Shown: one piece after another, positions 52,805 through 63,900 of the stretch
Numbering within the stretch: position 1 is the stretch's first letter
Layout of the letters: the number at the start of each line of letters is the position of its first letter
DNA from: Holophagales bacterium
GTDB lineage: Bacteria; Acidobacteriota; Thermoanaerobaculia; Multivoradales; Multivoraceae
Direction of reading: 5' to 3'
DNA: 64,000 nt
Assembly: GCA_009845425.1 (NCBI GenBank)
Contig: VXZQ01000006.1
Location: forward strand, 273,490-337,489
Translations under genes and position numbers: made by a program
The notes under the pieces: model-generated
What the model was told of the DNA's origin: nothing
Databases searched by the model: none
What the model saw: the letters and a program-made list of their open reading frames with translations, nothing else

Positions 52805-53650
52805 TTGACGATCGCCACTGTCGGCCTGCTCCATCCAGGAGCGATGGGCGTCACCGTCGGCGCGGCGGTGCGCGAGTCCGTGCGAGTCGTGTGTGCGTCC
52901 GGGGGACGGAGCCGGGAGACGCGTGCCCGCGCCGCGGGTGCCGGTTTCGAGGATCTGGGCACGCTCGAAGCCGTGACCGCCGCGGCCGACGCCGTGCTCT
53001 CGGTCTGCCCTCCCCACGGCGCCCTGGCGCTTGCCGAGGCTGTCGCAGCGACCGGATTCGACGGCCTTTATCTCGATGCGAACGCGGTGTCGCCCGCCAC
53101 GGCGCTCGAGCTCGCGGGAGCCGCGGCGACGGGCGGAGCGCGGTTCGTGGACGGCGGCATCGTCGGGCCGCCGGCGGTCCGGCCCGGGACCACGCGGCTC
53201 TATCTCTCGGGAGACGCCGCGGCGGAACTGGTGGCCCTGTTCGAGGATTCGGCCCTCGAGGCGATCGATCTCGACGCGGAGGTCGGCGCCGCCTCCGCGC
53301 TCAAGATGTGCTACGCCGGCTTCACGAAGGGGAGCGCGGCTTTGCTGCTCTCGCTGCGGGCCGCCGCCAGTGCCTACGGCGTCGAGGACGGTCTGCTCGG
53401 GGAATGGGCCAGATCGCAGCCGGGTCTGCAGAAGAGGAGCGTGCGTGCCGCGGCCACGGCGGCTCCGAAGGCATGGCGCTTCGCCGGCGAGATGGAGGAG
53501 ATCGCCTCGACCCTGGAGGCGGCGGGGCTGCCGGATGGGTTCCACCGGGCCGCGGCGGAGGCTTACGTGCGGCTCGCCGGCTTTCGTGGCGAGCCGGAGG
53601 GTGTGGCGGTCGAGGAGGTCGTCGCGGCCTTGCTGCACCCTGCCGAATGA
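52805..53650 (+). CDS. NAD(P)-binding 6-phosphogluconate-dehydrogenase-like reductase
   Basis: 281 residues from TTG at 52805. The N-terminal Rossmann fold opens VGLLHPGAMGVTVG, a variant of the GxGxMG dinucleotide motif. LSVCPPHGALALAEAV and FVDGGIVGPPAVRPGTTRLYLSG follow the beta-hydroxyacid dehydrogenase pattern. The C-terminal half (ASALKMCYAGFTKGSAALLLSLRAAA) matches the DUF1932 dimerisation/catalytic domain, with the lysine of LKMCYAG as candidate catalytic residue. Reduction of a short hydroxyacid or imine is likely; the substrate is unknown. It converges with groEL. Confidence 0.8.
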   Translation: MTIATVGLLHPGAMGVTVGAAVRESVRVVCASGGRSRETRARAAGAGFEDLGTLEAVTAAADAVLSVCPPHGALALAEAVAATGFDGLYLDANAVSPATALELAGAAATGGARFVDGGIVGPPAVRPGTTRLYLSGDAAAELVALFEDSALEAIDLDAEVGAASALKMCYAGFTKGSAALLLSLRAAASAYGVEDGLLGEWARSQPGLQKRSVRAAATAAPKAWRFAGEMEEIASTLEAAGLPDGFHRAAAEAYVRLAGFRGEPEGVAVEEVVAALLHPAE

Positions 53651-53677
53651 AAAAGGGCGGCCCCGAAAGGCCGCCCT
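53649..53677 (-). terminator. Intrinsic terminator of groESL
   Basis: A perfect 9-bp GC-rich stem (53654-53662 with 53669-53677) has a 6-nt loop. On the minus strand the stem is followed by TTTTT, so it ends the groESL transcript 36 bp after the groEL stop. It may also act on the convergent reductase message. Confidence 0.85.
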
Positions 53678-53712
53678 CGTTCCGCAGGCTTGCGACCTGA
53701 AAGGTCGGTCGC

Positions 53713-55660
<1,948 letters not shown>

Positions 55661-55725
55661 CAGCGATTTCCTCCTCTTGGGTTGGTGTCGGTGGATGTGG
55701 TCGTTGTGGCCGGGCGAGGTGACTG

Positions 55726-55752
55726 TTAGCACTCGCCCAGCGCGAGTGCTAA
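55726..55752. promoter_or_regulatory. CIRCE operator (HrcA-binding site) of groESL
   Basis: A perfect TTAGCACTC-N9-GAGTGCTAA inverted repeat lies 66 bp upstream of the groES start. It abuts the -10 box of the promoter at 55752-55781, so HrcA bound here would block transcription and release it on heat stress. hrcA itself is not in the window. Confidence 0.97.
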
Positions 55753-55781
55753 CAATAGAGACACGGCGGCTCGCATGTCAA
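55752..55781 (-). promoter_or_regulatory. groESL promoter (housekeeping type)
   Basis: Minus strand: perfect -35 TTGACA (55776-55781), 18-nt spacer, -10 TATTGT (55752-55757). The CIRCE element begins at the last base of the -10 box, so the operator occupies the transcription start region. Confidence 0.8.
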
Positions 55782-55834
55782 CCGTCCAGGACACTTTCCG
55801 CGCGGCCGGCCCGGGGCGCAGGCGGTAGAGTCTG

Positions 55835-55872
55835 CCGGTCCCGCTGACACGGTCTCCGGTGCAGGGGACCGG
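55835..55872 (+). promoter_or_regulatory. Leader hairpin before the M16 peptidase operon
   Basis: An 8-bp perfect stem (55835-55842 with 55865-55872) with a 22-nt loop ends one base before the AAAGGAG ribosome-binding site (55873-55879) of the peptidase gene. A TAGAGT hexamer at 55826-55831 could be a -10 box, placing the hairpin at the very 5' end of the message. A stabilising or translation-modulating leader is possible. Confidence 0.4.
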
Positions 55873-55887
55873 AAAGGAGACTCGCCT

Positions 55888-57705
55888 GTGATCTGGCCTC
55901 AACGACGAAGGAGCGGCGCGGGGGTGATGTGGATCGCTCTGCTCGGCCTGCTGGCGGCGGTGCTCGCCTGGCCGGCCGGCGGCGCGGCCCAGAGCGCGCC
56001 GACCGCGGCCGCCGTGCCGGTCGAGGAGTTCGAACTCGACAACGGCATGCGCTTCCTGCTCGTGAGCCGTCCGGAACTGACGACGGTGGCCGCGGCGTGG
56101 GTGGCTCACGTGGGTTCCGCCGACGAACGGCCGGGGATCACCGGCCTCGCCCACTTCTTCGAGCACATGATGTTCAAGGGGACGCACACGATCGGCACGA
56201 AGGACATCGAACGCGACCTCGAGATCATCGCGGAGCAGGAGGCGGTCCAGGAGCAGATACGCGCCGAACTTCGCGAGCAACGCCGCCGCTACAGGCTGGG
56301 CGAGATCGACGATCCCTACGATCCCGCCCACCGCACCGACACCCTGAACGCCCTGCGCGCGGAGTTCCAGCAGCTCGTGGAAGAGCAGCGGGAGCTGATG
56401 GTCAAGGACGAGCTGGACAAGGTCTACACGGACGGCGGCGGCACGAGCCTGAACGCGTTCACCAGCAACGACTTCACGGTCTACATCAACCAGTTGCCGG
56501 CGAACCGGCTGGAACTCTGGTTCTGGCTCGAATCGGATCGCCTGCTGAATCCCGTGTTCCGTGAGTTCTACGCCGAGCGGGACGTCGTCTACGAGGAACG
56601 GCGCCTGCGCACCGAGTCGACACCGACCGGACGCTACGACGAGCAGGCGGAAGCCATGTTCTGGCAGTCCCATCCGTACAGTTGGCCGGTCATCGGCTGG
56701 GCGTCCGACCTGGAGGTGATCAGCAAGTCCCAGGCCGACGAGTTCTTCGGCACGTATTACGCGCCGAACAACCTGAGCGCGGTGCTGGTCGGGAACTTCG
56801 ATTCGGCCGAAGTGCGGGAACTGGCGGAGCGGTACTTCGGCCGCCTCGCCCGGGCCGAGCGACCCGCGCCGGATGTCGTCACTCTCGAGGCCGAGCAACT
56901 GGCCGAGAAGCGGATGACTGCCGAGTGCGACTGCCAGCCTCAGCTTCAGGTGCGCTACCACGCGGTGCCGTTCGGCCACGGCGACGGCTACGCCCTCGAT
57001 GTCGTCGCGGGCGTGCTGAACGGCCGCACCGGGCGTCTCTACGAGCAGATCGTGGAGGGCGCGGAGCTGGCCTCCAGTGCCGCTGCCTTCTACGAGGCGA
57101 GGAAGTACGCCGGCGTCTTCAACCTGCGCGCGGAGACGAAGGGTGACGCCACGCCCGAGCAGCTCCTCGCCGCCTGGGACGGGATCGTCGCGGAGCTGAT
57201 CGCCGAACCGGTGCCGGAGGACGAACTCGCCAAGGTGAAGAACCGGGTCTCGGCCGACACCTACCGGCAGCTCCGGGATCCGTTCTTCCTGATGATCCAG
57301 TTGGCGATCATGGACGCGCTGGGCGACTGGCGCTATCTGAATACCGTCGCGGAGCGAACGAACGAAGTCACAGCGGAGGATGTGCAGCGCGTGGCGGCGA
57401 AGTACTTCGAACCTTCGAAGCGTCTGGTCAGCCTGTACTACCGCAAGGAAGGGACCGAAGCGACGGAGACGCCGGCCGAACTCGAGGCCCTGCCGCCGGA
57501 GATGCGGACGGCTCTCATGTCCCAGGCCGAGGCCATCGCCCAGATCGAGGATCCGGCCCAACTGGAGATGGTCCTCCAGCAGATGGAGGCCCAGTCGGCC
57601 CAGGTACCGGAAGAGATGCGTCCGGCGCTCGACTGGATGCGTGGCGTGATCGAGGGGCGGCTGGCCGAGCTGCAGCAACAGGCTGACGAGGGAGGTGAGC
57701 AGTGA
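55888..57705 (+). CDS. M16-family zinc metallopeptidase (catalytic subunit)
   Basis: 605 residues from GTG at 55888, with AAAGGAG at 8-nt spacing. A signal peptide (IALLGLLAAVLAWPAGGAAQ) is followed by the inverted zinc motif H89-F-F-E-H93 and, after a charged coiled insert of about 85 residues, the distal glutamate region ERDVVYEERRLR. The insert (about 115-190, rich in Glu/Arg/Gln) lengthens the first domain compared with mitochondrial-type processing peptidases. A second M16_C domain spans about 250-480. The C-terminal Met/Gln/Glu-rich tail is probably flexible. Acts in the periplasm on peptides. Coupled to the next gene by GTGA overlap. Confidence 0.88.
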   Translation: MIWPQRRRSGAGVMWIALLGLLAAVLAWPAGGAAQSAPTAAAVPVEEFELDNGMRFLLVSRPELTTVAAAWVAHVGSADERPGITGLAHFFEHMMFKGTHTIGTKDIERDLEIIAEQEAVQEQIRAELREQRRRYRLGEIDDPYDPAHRTDTLNALRAEFQQLVEEQRELMVKDELDKVYTDGGGTSLNAFTSNDFTVYINQLPANRLELWFWLESDRLLNPVFREFYAERDVVYEERRLRTESTPTGRYDEQAEAMFWQSHPYSWPVIGWASDLEVISKSQADEFFGTYYAPNNLSAVLVGNFDSAEVRELAERYFGRLARAERPAPDVVTLEAEQLAEKRMTAECDCQPQLQVRYHAVPFGHGDGYALDVVAGVLNGRTGRLYEQIVEGAELASSAAAFYEARKYAGVFNLRAETKGDATPEQLLAAWDGIVAELIAEPVPEDELAKVKNRVSADTYRQLRDPFFLMIQLAIMDALGDWRYLNTVAERTNEVTAEDVQRVAAKYFEPSKRLVSLYYRKEGTEATETPAELEALPPEMRTALMSQAEAIAQIEDPAQLEMVLQQMEAQSAQVPEEMRPALDWMRGVIEGRLAELQQQADEGGEQ

Positions 57706-59225
57706 GCGGACGCGTGCTTGTGAGACTTGCGATTCCCGTCGTTCTCTGCCTCGGCCCGGCAGCGTCCGCCGGCGCCCAGGGCAGTGTCGAGATCGTCGCG
57801 CACCCGAGTGAGCTGACCTACGGTCCGCTGGACTTCGAGCTGCCGGAAGCGGACGGTTTTCGCCGCGAGCTGGCGGGGGGCGTTCCCGCCTACCTGGTGC
57901 CGGACCGTTCGCTGCCGCTGGTCGACGTCACGGTGCGGTTCCGCATCGGCTCCTGGCTGGAGCCTGTCGAGCAGACCGGGCTGGCCTCCCTGACCGGCGA
58001 ACTGATGCGGACGGGCGGCGCCGGCGAACTGGAGGCGAAGGCCTTCGACGAGGCGGTCGAGGCGGTTGCGGGCAACTTCTCGGCGTTCATCGGCAGCACC
58101 AGTGCCGGGATGTCGATGAACTGCCTGTCGACGGTGCTCGACGAGTGCCTCGACCTGTTCTTCTCCATGCTCACCGAGCCACGGTTCGACGGCGACCGGC
58201 TGGACCTGGCGAAGGAGAACGAACTGGAGGGGCTCAAGCAGCGCAACGACGATCCGGTCGATGTCGCCGGCCGCGAAGGCCAGTGGCTGCTCTACGGGCG
58301 GGACCACGTGGAATCGCGGTTCGTCACCGCGGCGTCGCTGGACGCGGTAGCTCGCGATGACCTGGTGGCGTTTCACCGGCGCTACGTGCATCCCGGCCAC
58401 ATGGTCGTGGCGGCCGCCGGGGACTTCGACAGCGACGAACTCGCGGCAAAGCTCTCGGCACTGCTCGACCGCTTCGGGAAAGAGGGCCGCGACCAGGCGC
58501 CTTGGCCGCCCCGGGCGGCGGCGTACGATCCCGCGCCCGGCGTCTACGTGGCGCAGCAGGACATTCCGCAGGGGCGCGTGCACATCGGCCACCGCACCTT
58601 TCAGCGCGAGGACTGGGGGCATCCCGACCACTTCGCGCTATCGATGATGGACGGGGTGCTCGGCAACGGCGGCTTCACCACCCGGCTGATGAAGCGGATC
58701 CGCTCGGACGAGGGGCTGGCCTACGGCGCCTACTCCAACTTCCGCATCGGCAGCTACTGGCCGAGCAACCTGAGCATCACCTTCCAGTCCAAGAGCGAGA
58801 CGGTCGCCTTCGCGGCGAAGATCGCGCTGGAGGAGGTCGACCGGATACGAACGGAACTCGTCCCCGAGGACGAGCTCCAGACGGTCAAGGCGGCGGCGAT
58901 CGAGACCTTCCCGAGCAACTTCGAGTCGGCCGTGGCCATCGCTTCCATCTTCGCCCAGGACGAGTTTCTGGGACGCCCCCACGACTACTGGCGGACCTAC
59001 CGGGCGAACGTCGAGGCGGTGACGCCGGCCGACGTCAAGCGCGTGGCCGAACGGCATCTCCTGCCCGACAGGCTGGTCATGCTGATCGTCGGCAACTGGG
59101 AGGAGATCGAGCCGGGCGACGCCGACGGCCGCGCCACGATGGCCGAGGTGGCAGGGAAGATCGGCGGCGGGGTCACCAAGCTGCCGGGACGGGATCCGGT
59201 GAGTCTGGAAACGGTGGACCAGTGA
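57702..59225 (+). CDS. M16-family protein without zinc site (partner subunit)
   Basis: 507 residues from GTG at 57702, with GGGAGG upstream and a GTGA overlap with the previous stop. A signal peptide (LAIPVVLCLGPAASAGAQG) is followed by two M16 domains. The zinc motif is absent: the expected position reads TGLASLTGELM. The C-terminal half keeps the R/Y pair region (RIRSDEGLAYGAYSNFRIG) that binds substrate in M16B subunits. This is the usual catalytic/non-catalytic pairing of bacterial M16B peptidases, with the heterodimer closing around peptide substrates. Confidence 0.88.
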   Translation: MSGRVLVRLAIPVVLCLGPAASAGAQGSVEIVAHPSELTYGPLDFELPEADGFRRELAGGVPAYLVPDRSLPLVDVTVRFRIGSWLEPVEQTGLASLTGELMRTGGAGELEAKAFDEAVEAVAGNFSAFIGSTSAGMSMNCLSTVLDECLDLFFSMLTEPRFDGDRLDLAKENELEGLKQRNDDPVDVAGREGQWLLYGRDHVESRFVTAASLDAVARDDLVAFHRRYVHPGHMVVAAAGDFDSDELAAKLSALLDRFGKEGRDQAPWPPRAAAYDPAPGVYVAQQDIPQGRVHIGHRTFQREDWGHPDHFALSMMDGVLGNGGFTTRLMKRIRSDEGLAYGAYSNFRIGSYWPSNLSITFQSKSETVAFAAKIALEEVDRIRTELVPEDELQTVKAAAIETFPSNFESAVAIASIFAQDEFLGRPHDYWRTYRANVEAVTPADVKRVAERHLLPDRLVMLIVGNWEEIEPGDADGRATMAEVAGKIGGGVTKLPGRDPVSLETVDQ

Positions 59226-59259
59226 AGCCTGGCGCAGCGGCCGGGGCGGCCTGACCCCG

Positions 59260-60621
59260 ATGCTGGCCTCGCTCGACCGGTTCCTGGAAGTCGCCGTCGG
59301 CTACGCCTGGGGCATGCCCCTGGTCGTCCTTCTGATCGGCTCGGGCGCGTTCTTCTGCCTCTACGTCCGCCTGCGGCCGCTGCTCCACATGGGGCACGCC
59401 ACCGCGGTGACGCTCGGGAAGTACGACTCGCCCGACGATCCCGGGCACATCAGCCACTTCCAGGCCCTGTCGACGGCGCTGGCGGCCACGATCGGGGTCG
59501 GCAACATCGGCGGCGTCGCGATCGCAGTCACGCAGGGGGGCGCCGGCGCGGTGTTCTGGATGTGGGTGGCGGCCGTCGTCGGTATGGGCACGAAGTTCTT
59601 CTCCTGCACGCTGTCCCAGATCTACCGCGGCCGCGACGAACGGGGCGCGCTCCTCGGCGGCACGATGTACACGATCGAACTCGGCCTGGGGAAGAAGTTC
59701 CGGCCGCTGGCGATCATGTTCTGCACCTTCGGCCTGTTCGGCTGCCTGCCGATGTTCCAGAGCAACCAGGTGGCGGAGCTCCTGAACGCCCAATTCGGAC
59801 TCGATCCGATCCTGACCGGAGTGGGTTGCGTGGCCCTGGTCGCGCTGGTCGCGTTCGGCGGCGTCGAACGCATCGGAGCGGTGACGGGACGCTTCGTGCC
59901 GGTCATGTGCGTCCTGTACCTGGGCATGGCGCTCTGCGTCCTGTTCGTGCGCTCTGACATCGCGGTGGAGGTGTTCGGCCGCATCTTCCGCGAAGCCTTC
60001 ACCGGTACCGCCGCGGCGGGCGGCGCGATGGGTATCGGCTTTCAGCAGGCGATGATGATCGGTGTCCGCCGAGCCGCTTTCTCGAACGAGGCGGGTCTCG
60101 GCACGGCGCCGCTCGCGCACGGCGCGGCGAGGACGAACGAACCCGTGCGCGAGGGCCTGGTGGCGATGCTCGGCCCCTTCATCGACACGATCGTCGTCTG
60201 CTCCCTCACCGCCTTCGTCATCCTTTCGAGCGGCCTCGAAACCGTCGGCGACATCACCGGTGTGTCCCTGACCGCGGACGCGGTCGAGAGCGCCCTGGGT
60301 GCGCCGGGTCGCGCCCTGCTGGTGCTGATCGTGATGATGTTCGCGATCTCCACGATGGTCAGCTACTCGTACTACGGCAAGCGCTGTTTCGCCTACCTGT
60401 TCGGAGCGCAGCGGGACGGGCTCTACACCTGGCTCTACCTCCTGGGCATCTTCGTCGGCGCGATCTTCGCTGCCAGCACGGTGGTCAATCTGATCGACAC
60501 CGCCCTGGCCCTGATGGCGGTGCCGAACCTGATCGCGACGCTGCTCCTCGCGCCGAAGGTAAAGGCGGCGGCGACCGACTACTTCGACCGGCTGCGGGCG
60601 GAGCGCAAACCCAGCGATTGA
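59260..60621 (+). CDS. Alanine/glycine:cation symporter (AGCS family)
   Basis: 453 residues, usual length, with about 11 transmembrane segments. The family signature HFQALSTALAATIGVGNIGGVA lies in the second helix region. Further typical motifs are GAVFWMWVAAVVGMGTKF, GGTMYTIELGL and RAAFSNEAGLGTAP. Imports small amino acids with sodium or protons across the inner membrane. It follows the M16 pair by 34 bp, so uptake of amino acids released by periplasmic peptidases is a sensible functional link. Confidence 0.9.
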   Translation: MLASLDRFLEVAVGYAWGMPLVVLLIGSGAFFCLYVRLRPLLHMGHATAVTLGKYDSPDDPGHISHFQALSTALAATIGVGNIGGVAIAVTQGGAGAVFWMWVAAVVGMGTKFFSCTLSQIYRGRDERGALLGGTMYTIELGLGKKFRPLAIMFCTFGLFGCLPMFQSNQVAELLNAQFGLDPILTGVGCVALVALVAFGGVERIGAVTGRFVPVMCVLYLGMALCVLFVRSDIAVEVFGRIFREAFTGTAAAGGAMGIGFQQAMMIGVRRAAFSNEAGLGTAPLAHGAARTNEPVREGLVAMLGPFIDTIVVCSLTAFVILSSGLETVGDITGVSLTADAVESALGAPGRALLVLIVMMFAISTMVSYSYYGKRCFAYLFGAQRDGLYTWLYLLGIFVGAIFAASTVVNLIDTALALMAVPNLIATLLLAPKVKAAATDYFDRLRAERKPSD

Positions 60622-60730
60622 TACCCCTCAAATGGTGGTGTTGAGAGTGGTGGCGGCTTGCTAGCCTGCCCCCGTCGGCCCACAGGTTCGGACTGGTTGA
60701 ACCGTCAGTTGTGCGGGTGAGGAGAGACGG

Positions 60731-60913
60731 ATGAGCGAGATCGAAGTGTGGGTCGCGGTCGCGGCCTCCCTTGCCGTGCTCGTCAGGACCGTCGTCTGGC
60801 TGCTGGGGAAACGCCGTGGTGGCGGCCCTCGATACGCGAAACAGAAGGTGGAGCTGCAAGGCGGCGGCACCGTCATACAGGTTCAGGGCGACGACAGCGA
60901 AGTACAGCGCTAG
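60731..60913 (+). CDS. Small membrane protein with C-terminal VIQVQG motif
   Basis: 60 residues. ATG at 60731 has GGAGAG upstream at normal spacing. One transmembrane helix (about 6-26, VWVAAAS-like hydrophobic run ending in WLLGKRR) is followed by a basic stretch and the short strand-like motif GGGTVIQVQGDDSEVQ. The same motif, GSGAVIIQVQG, occurs near the N-terminus of the NTPase that starts 64 bp downstream. Such an arrangement suggests a membrane anchor or sensor that pairs with the NTPase through this strand. No named family is recognised. Confidence 0.65.
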   Translation: MSEIEVWVAVAASLAVLVRTVVWLLGKRRGGGPRYAKQKVELQGGGTVIQVQGDDSEVQR

Positions 60914-60977
60914 CAATGAGTGCCCGCCGTGTCCAGGTGAACCTGCATTCTGATCTGGCTTTCCGAACGTGAGCGCA

Positions 60978-63900
60978 ATGCGCGCGTCCGTTTCGACGTG
61001 GCTCGACTGGGCCCGCAGCCTGTTCCGTGGTCAGTTGGCAACTGCGGGTTCCGGTGCAGTGATCATTCAGGTACAGGGCTTTTGGAACCGGGTCTATCTG
61101 CGCGATCGACCGCATCTGCAGTTGACCCAGTACGGAGGTCTCTATCGGAGAATTGAGGACGATCCGGAGACTGGTGGTCCCAGGGAGATCGATGTAGTCC
61201 AGCCGTTCACTCGCGCGATCGAGCTTGTCGGCCGGGACGCGGAGCTTGGTGCTCTGTGGGACTGGTTGCAGAGCGATTCACGGATCTCGGTGCGCGTGCT
61301 AACCGGCGATAGCGGGCTCGGCAAGACCAGGTTGGCGCTTGAGTTGGTCGATCGGCTCAAGGAGAAGGGCTGGCGTGCCGGTTTCCTGGAGCCCGAGGAA
61401 CTGGACCGGTTTCTCAGGCAGGAGGACATTGCCGCCTGGGGTTGGAACAAGCCCGTTTTCATCGTCGCTGACGACGCCTCGGCGATGGTGGGTGGTCTCA
61501 ATCGCCTCCTGGAGCGGCTCGCAGGCCATGGCGTCTGGGACGAAAAGGAAGAAAAGGCCGCTGGGAGTCAGCCGCTACGCGTGTTGCTGCTGGAGCGCCA
61601 CGCTACGCCCGGAAAGGGCTGGTGGGCCGCAACGTTCGAGGGTGCGGAGGCGGTGAAACGCATGCTCGATCCACCGGAACCCGTGACCTTGCAGCCGCTC
61701 GCCGAGCCGGTCCACCGGCGACACGTGCTGGAGCTGGCGCGGACCCGGCTCGGCCGCGATGCTGCGCGGTTGGAGCCGCGCGAACTCGAGCGCATCCTGG
61801 CGACGACGGGCTGGGGTGGGGTTCCACTCCTTGTCATGATGGCGGGCGCCGCGATGACTGGTGGCAACTTCGGCGCCGTGCTTGCTTTGGGGGCCCGCGA
61901 ACTGGTCGTCGCCGTTGCCGAGAGGGAGCTGAGGCGGATCCGCAACGTGGTGGGTGTGGACGCCGATCTTGAGCCGTTCGTCGACCACATGGTGGCCGTC
62001 GCGACGCTGCGGAGGGGCTTGACCGAGAAGGAGGCGCTCGCGGCCATTGAGGCAGAAGCGGCCGAGCTCCGCTACGAACTTCCGATGGGTGCGGCGGCGC
62101 TTTTGAACGCGCTTGCCCGGGCCCTGCCTGGCGACCGAGAGGGCGTCGGTGCCGTTGGGCCGGACATGATCGGGGAGGCTCTGGTGCTCGCGGTCTGGAG
62201 CGGGAACGACCGCGGTTCGACGGCCATACGCCGGGCCTACCGCAGCGATCCCGCAGCGGTTGTAGATACCGTGGTCAGGGCCTGTCAGGACTATCGGGGC
62301 GTCGATCGCACGGCCCCGCACGAGCCGTTTGAGGCGACTCCTCTGGAGTGGCTTGAGACGATCGTAGACGCCTGCGACGACAGGGATGAGTTGATGCAGT
62401 TGGCCTCGGCGATACCTGAGCAGACGGTGCAACTCCGCGAATCTGCTGTTGGCGTCTGGCGTTCCATCGTGGATCTGATCGAGCCTCTGGCGCGGGAGAC
62501 GGAGCGAGCGCAAATGCGGGGCACCTTCGCCAGTTGCCTGGGCAATCTGTCGATCCGTCTATCCGCTGTCGGTCGTGAGCGGGAGGCGCTCGCGGCCGTT
62601 GAAGAAGCGGTGGCGCTGCACCGGAGCGTGGCAGCCTCCGACGATGCCTTTCTGCCCGACTTGGCCACGTCTCTGAACAACTTGGCCAGTTGCCTGTCCA
62701 GGGTCGGTCGACATGCCGAAGGGCTCCGTGCGGCCCAGCAAAACCACGCGATCGTACGCGATTTGGCGTCTTCCAGTGGCGGGGGACGGTCCGACTTGGC
62801 CTTTTCCTTGAACAACCTGTCCTTTCATCTGGGGAACGCAAATCGGCCTTTGGACGCGCTTGCCGCTGCCGAGGAGTCGGTGTCGTTGTATCGCGAGTTG
62901 CTGACGGAAGATCCCGGGGCACACCGCCTGGGCCTGGCCAGGTCCCTGGACCGCATCTCGTTGAACCTGTCGAGCCTTGATCGACACGAGGAGGCGTACG
63001 AGACACGGGAGGAGTCGGTGTCGATCCTCCGTCAACTGACGTCTGAAGATCCTGGCGCGTTTCGGCCTGACTTGGCAAGGTCGCTAAACAACCTGTCGTG
63101 GAGCTTGTCGAGGCGCGATCGGAACGAAGAGGCGTTGGTGGCAAGCGAGGAGGCGGTGGAGCTCTTTCGAAATCTGCTGCGCGCGGCGCCTGGCGCGTTT
63201 GCGCACAGCTTGGCGACGGCTCTCAGGGCTCTCTCGGCCAGGCTCTCTTCTGTTGGTCGACACGACGATGCGCTATCGGCAATTGAGGAGGCGGTGTCGA
63301 TCGCTCGTGGTCTTTTCGTGGCCGATCCTGAGCTGCGAGGGCCCGACCTGGCAGCGTCGCTGCACGAACTGCAGCGTCATCTCTCACGAGCTGGTCGGCA
63401 CGAGGAGGCGTTGACCGTTAACGAGAAGGCGGTGGCCATTCGGCGCGATCTGACCTCGTCCAACCCGGGAATTCACGGGCGCGACCTCGCGTTGTCGCTC
63501 CAGGACCTCGTAGTTCGCCTGTCCCGTGCCGGTCGGCACGAGGAGGCGTTGGCGGCTGGCGAGGAGGCGGTGGCCATTTGTCGCGATCTGGTCCAAACCG
63601 ATTCAGCGACTCACCGGTCCGACCTGGCCTCGTCGCTGCGTCAGGTGCAGCCTTGCCTCTCGCGAATTGGTCGGCACGAGGAGGCGTTGGCGGCTATCGC
63701 GGAGGCGGTGGCCATTTATCGCGATCTGGTCCAAGCCGATTCAGAGACTCACCTGCCCGACCTAGCCACGTCGCTGTATCAACTGCAGCCTTGCCTCTCG
63801 CAAGCCGGTCGCCATGAGGAGGCCTTGGCGGTCAACGTGGAATCGGTGTCTATCTGGCGCGGTCTGGCGGTGGCCGCTCCGGAGCGGTACCGGCCCGGTC

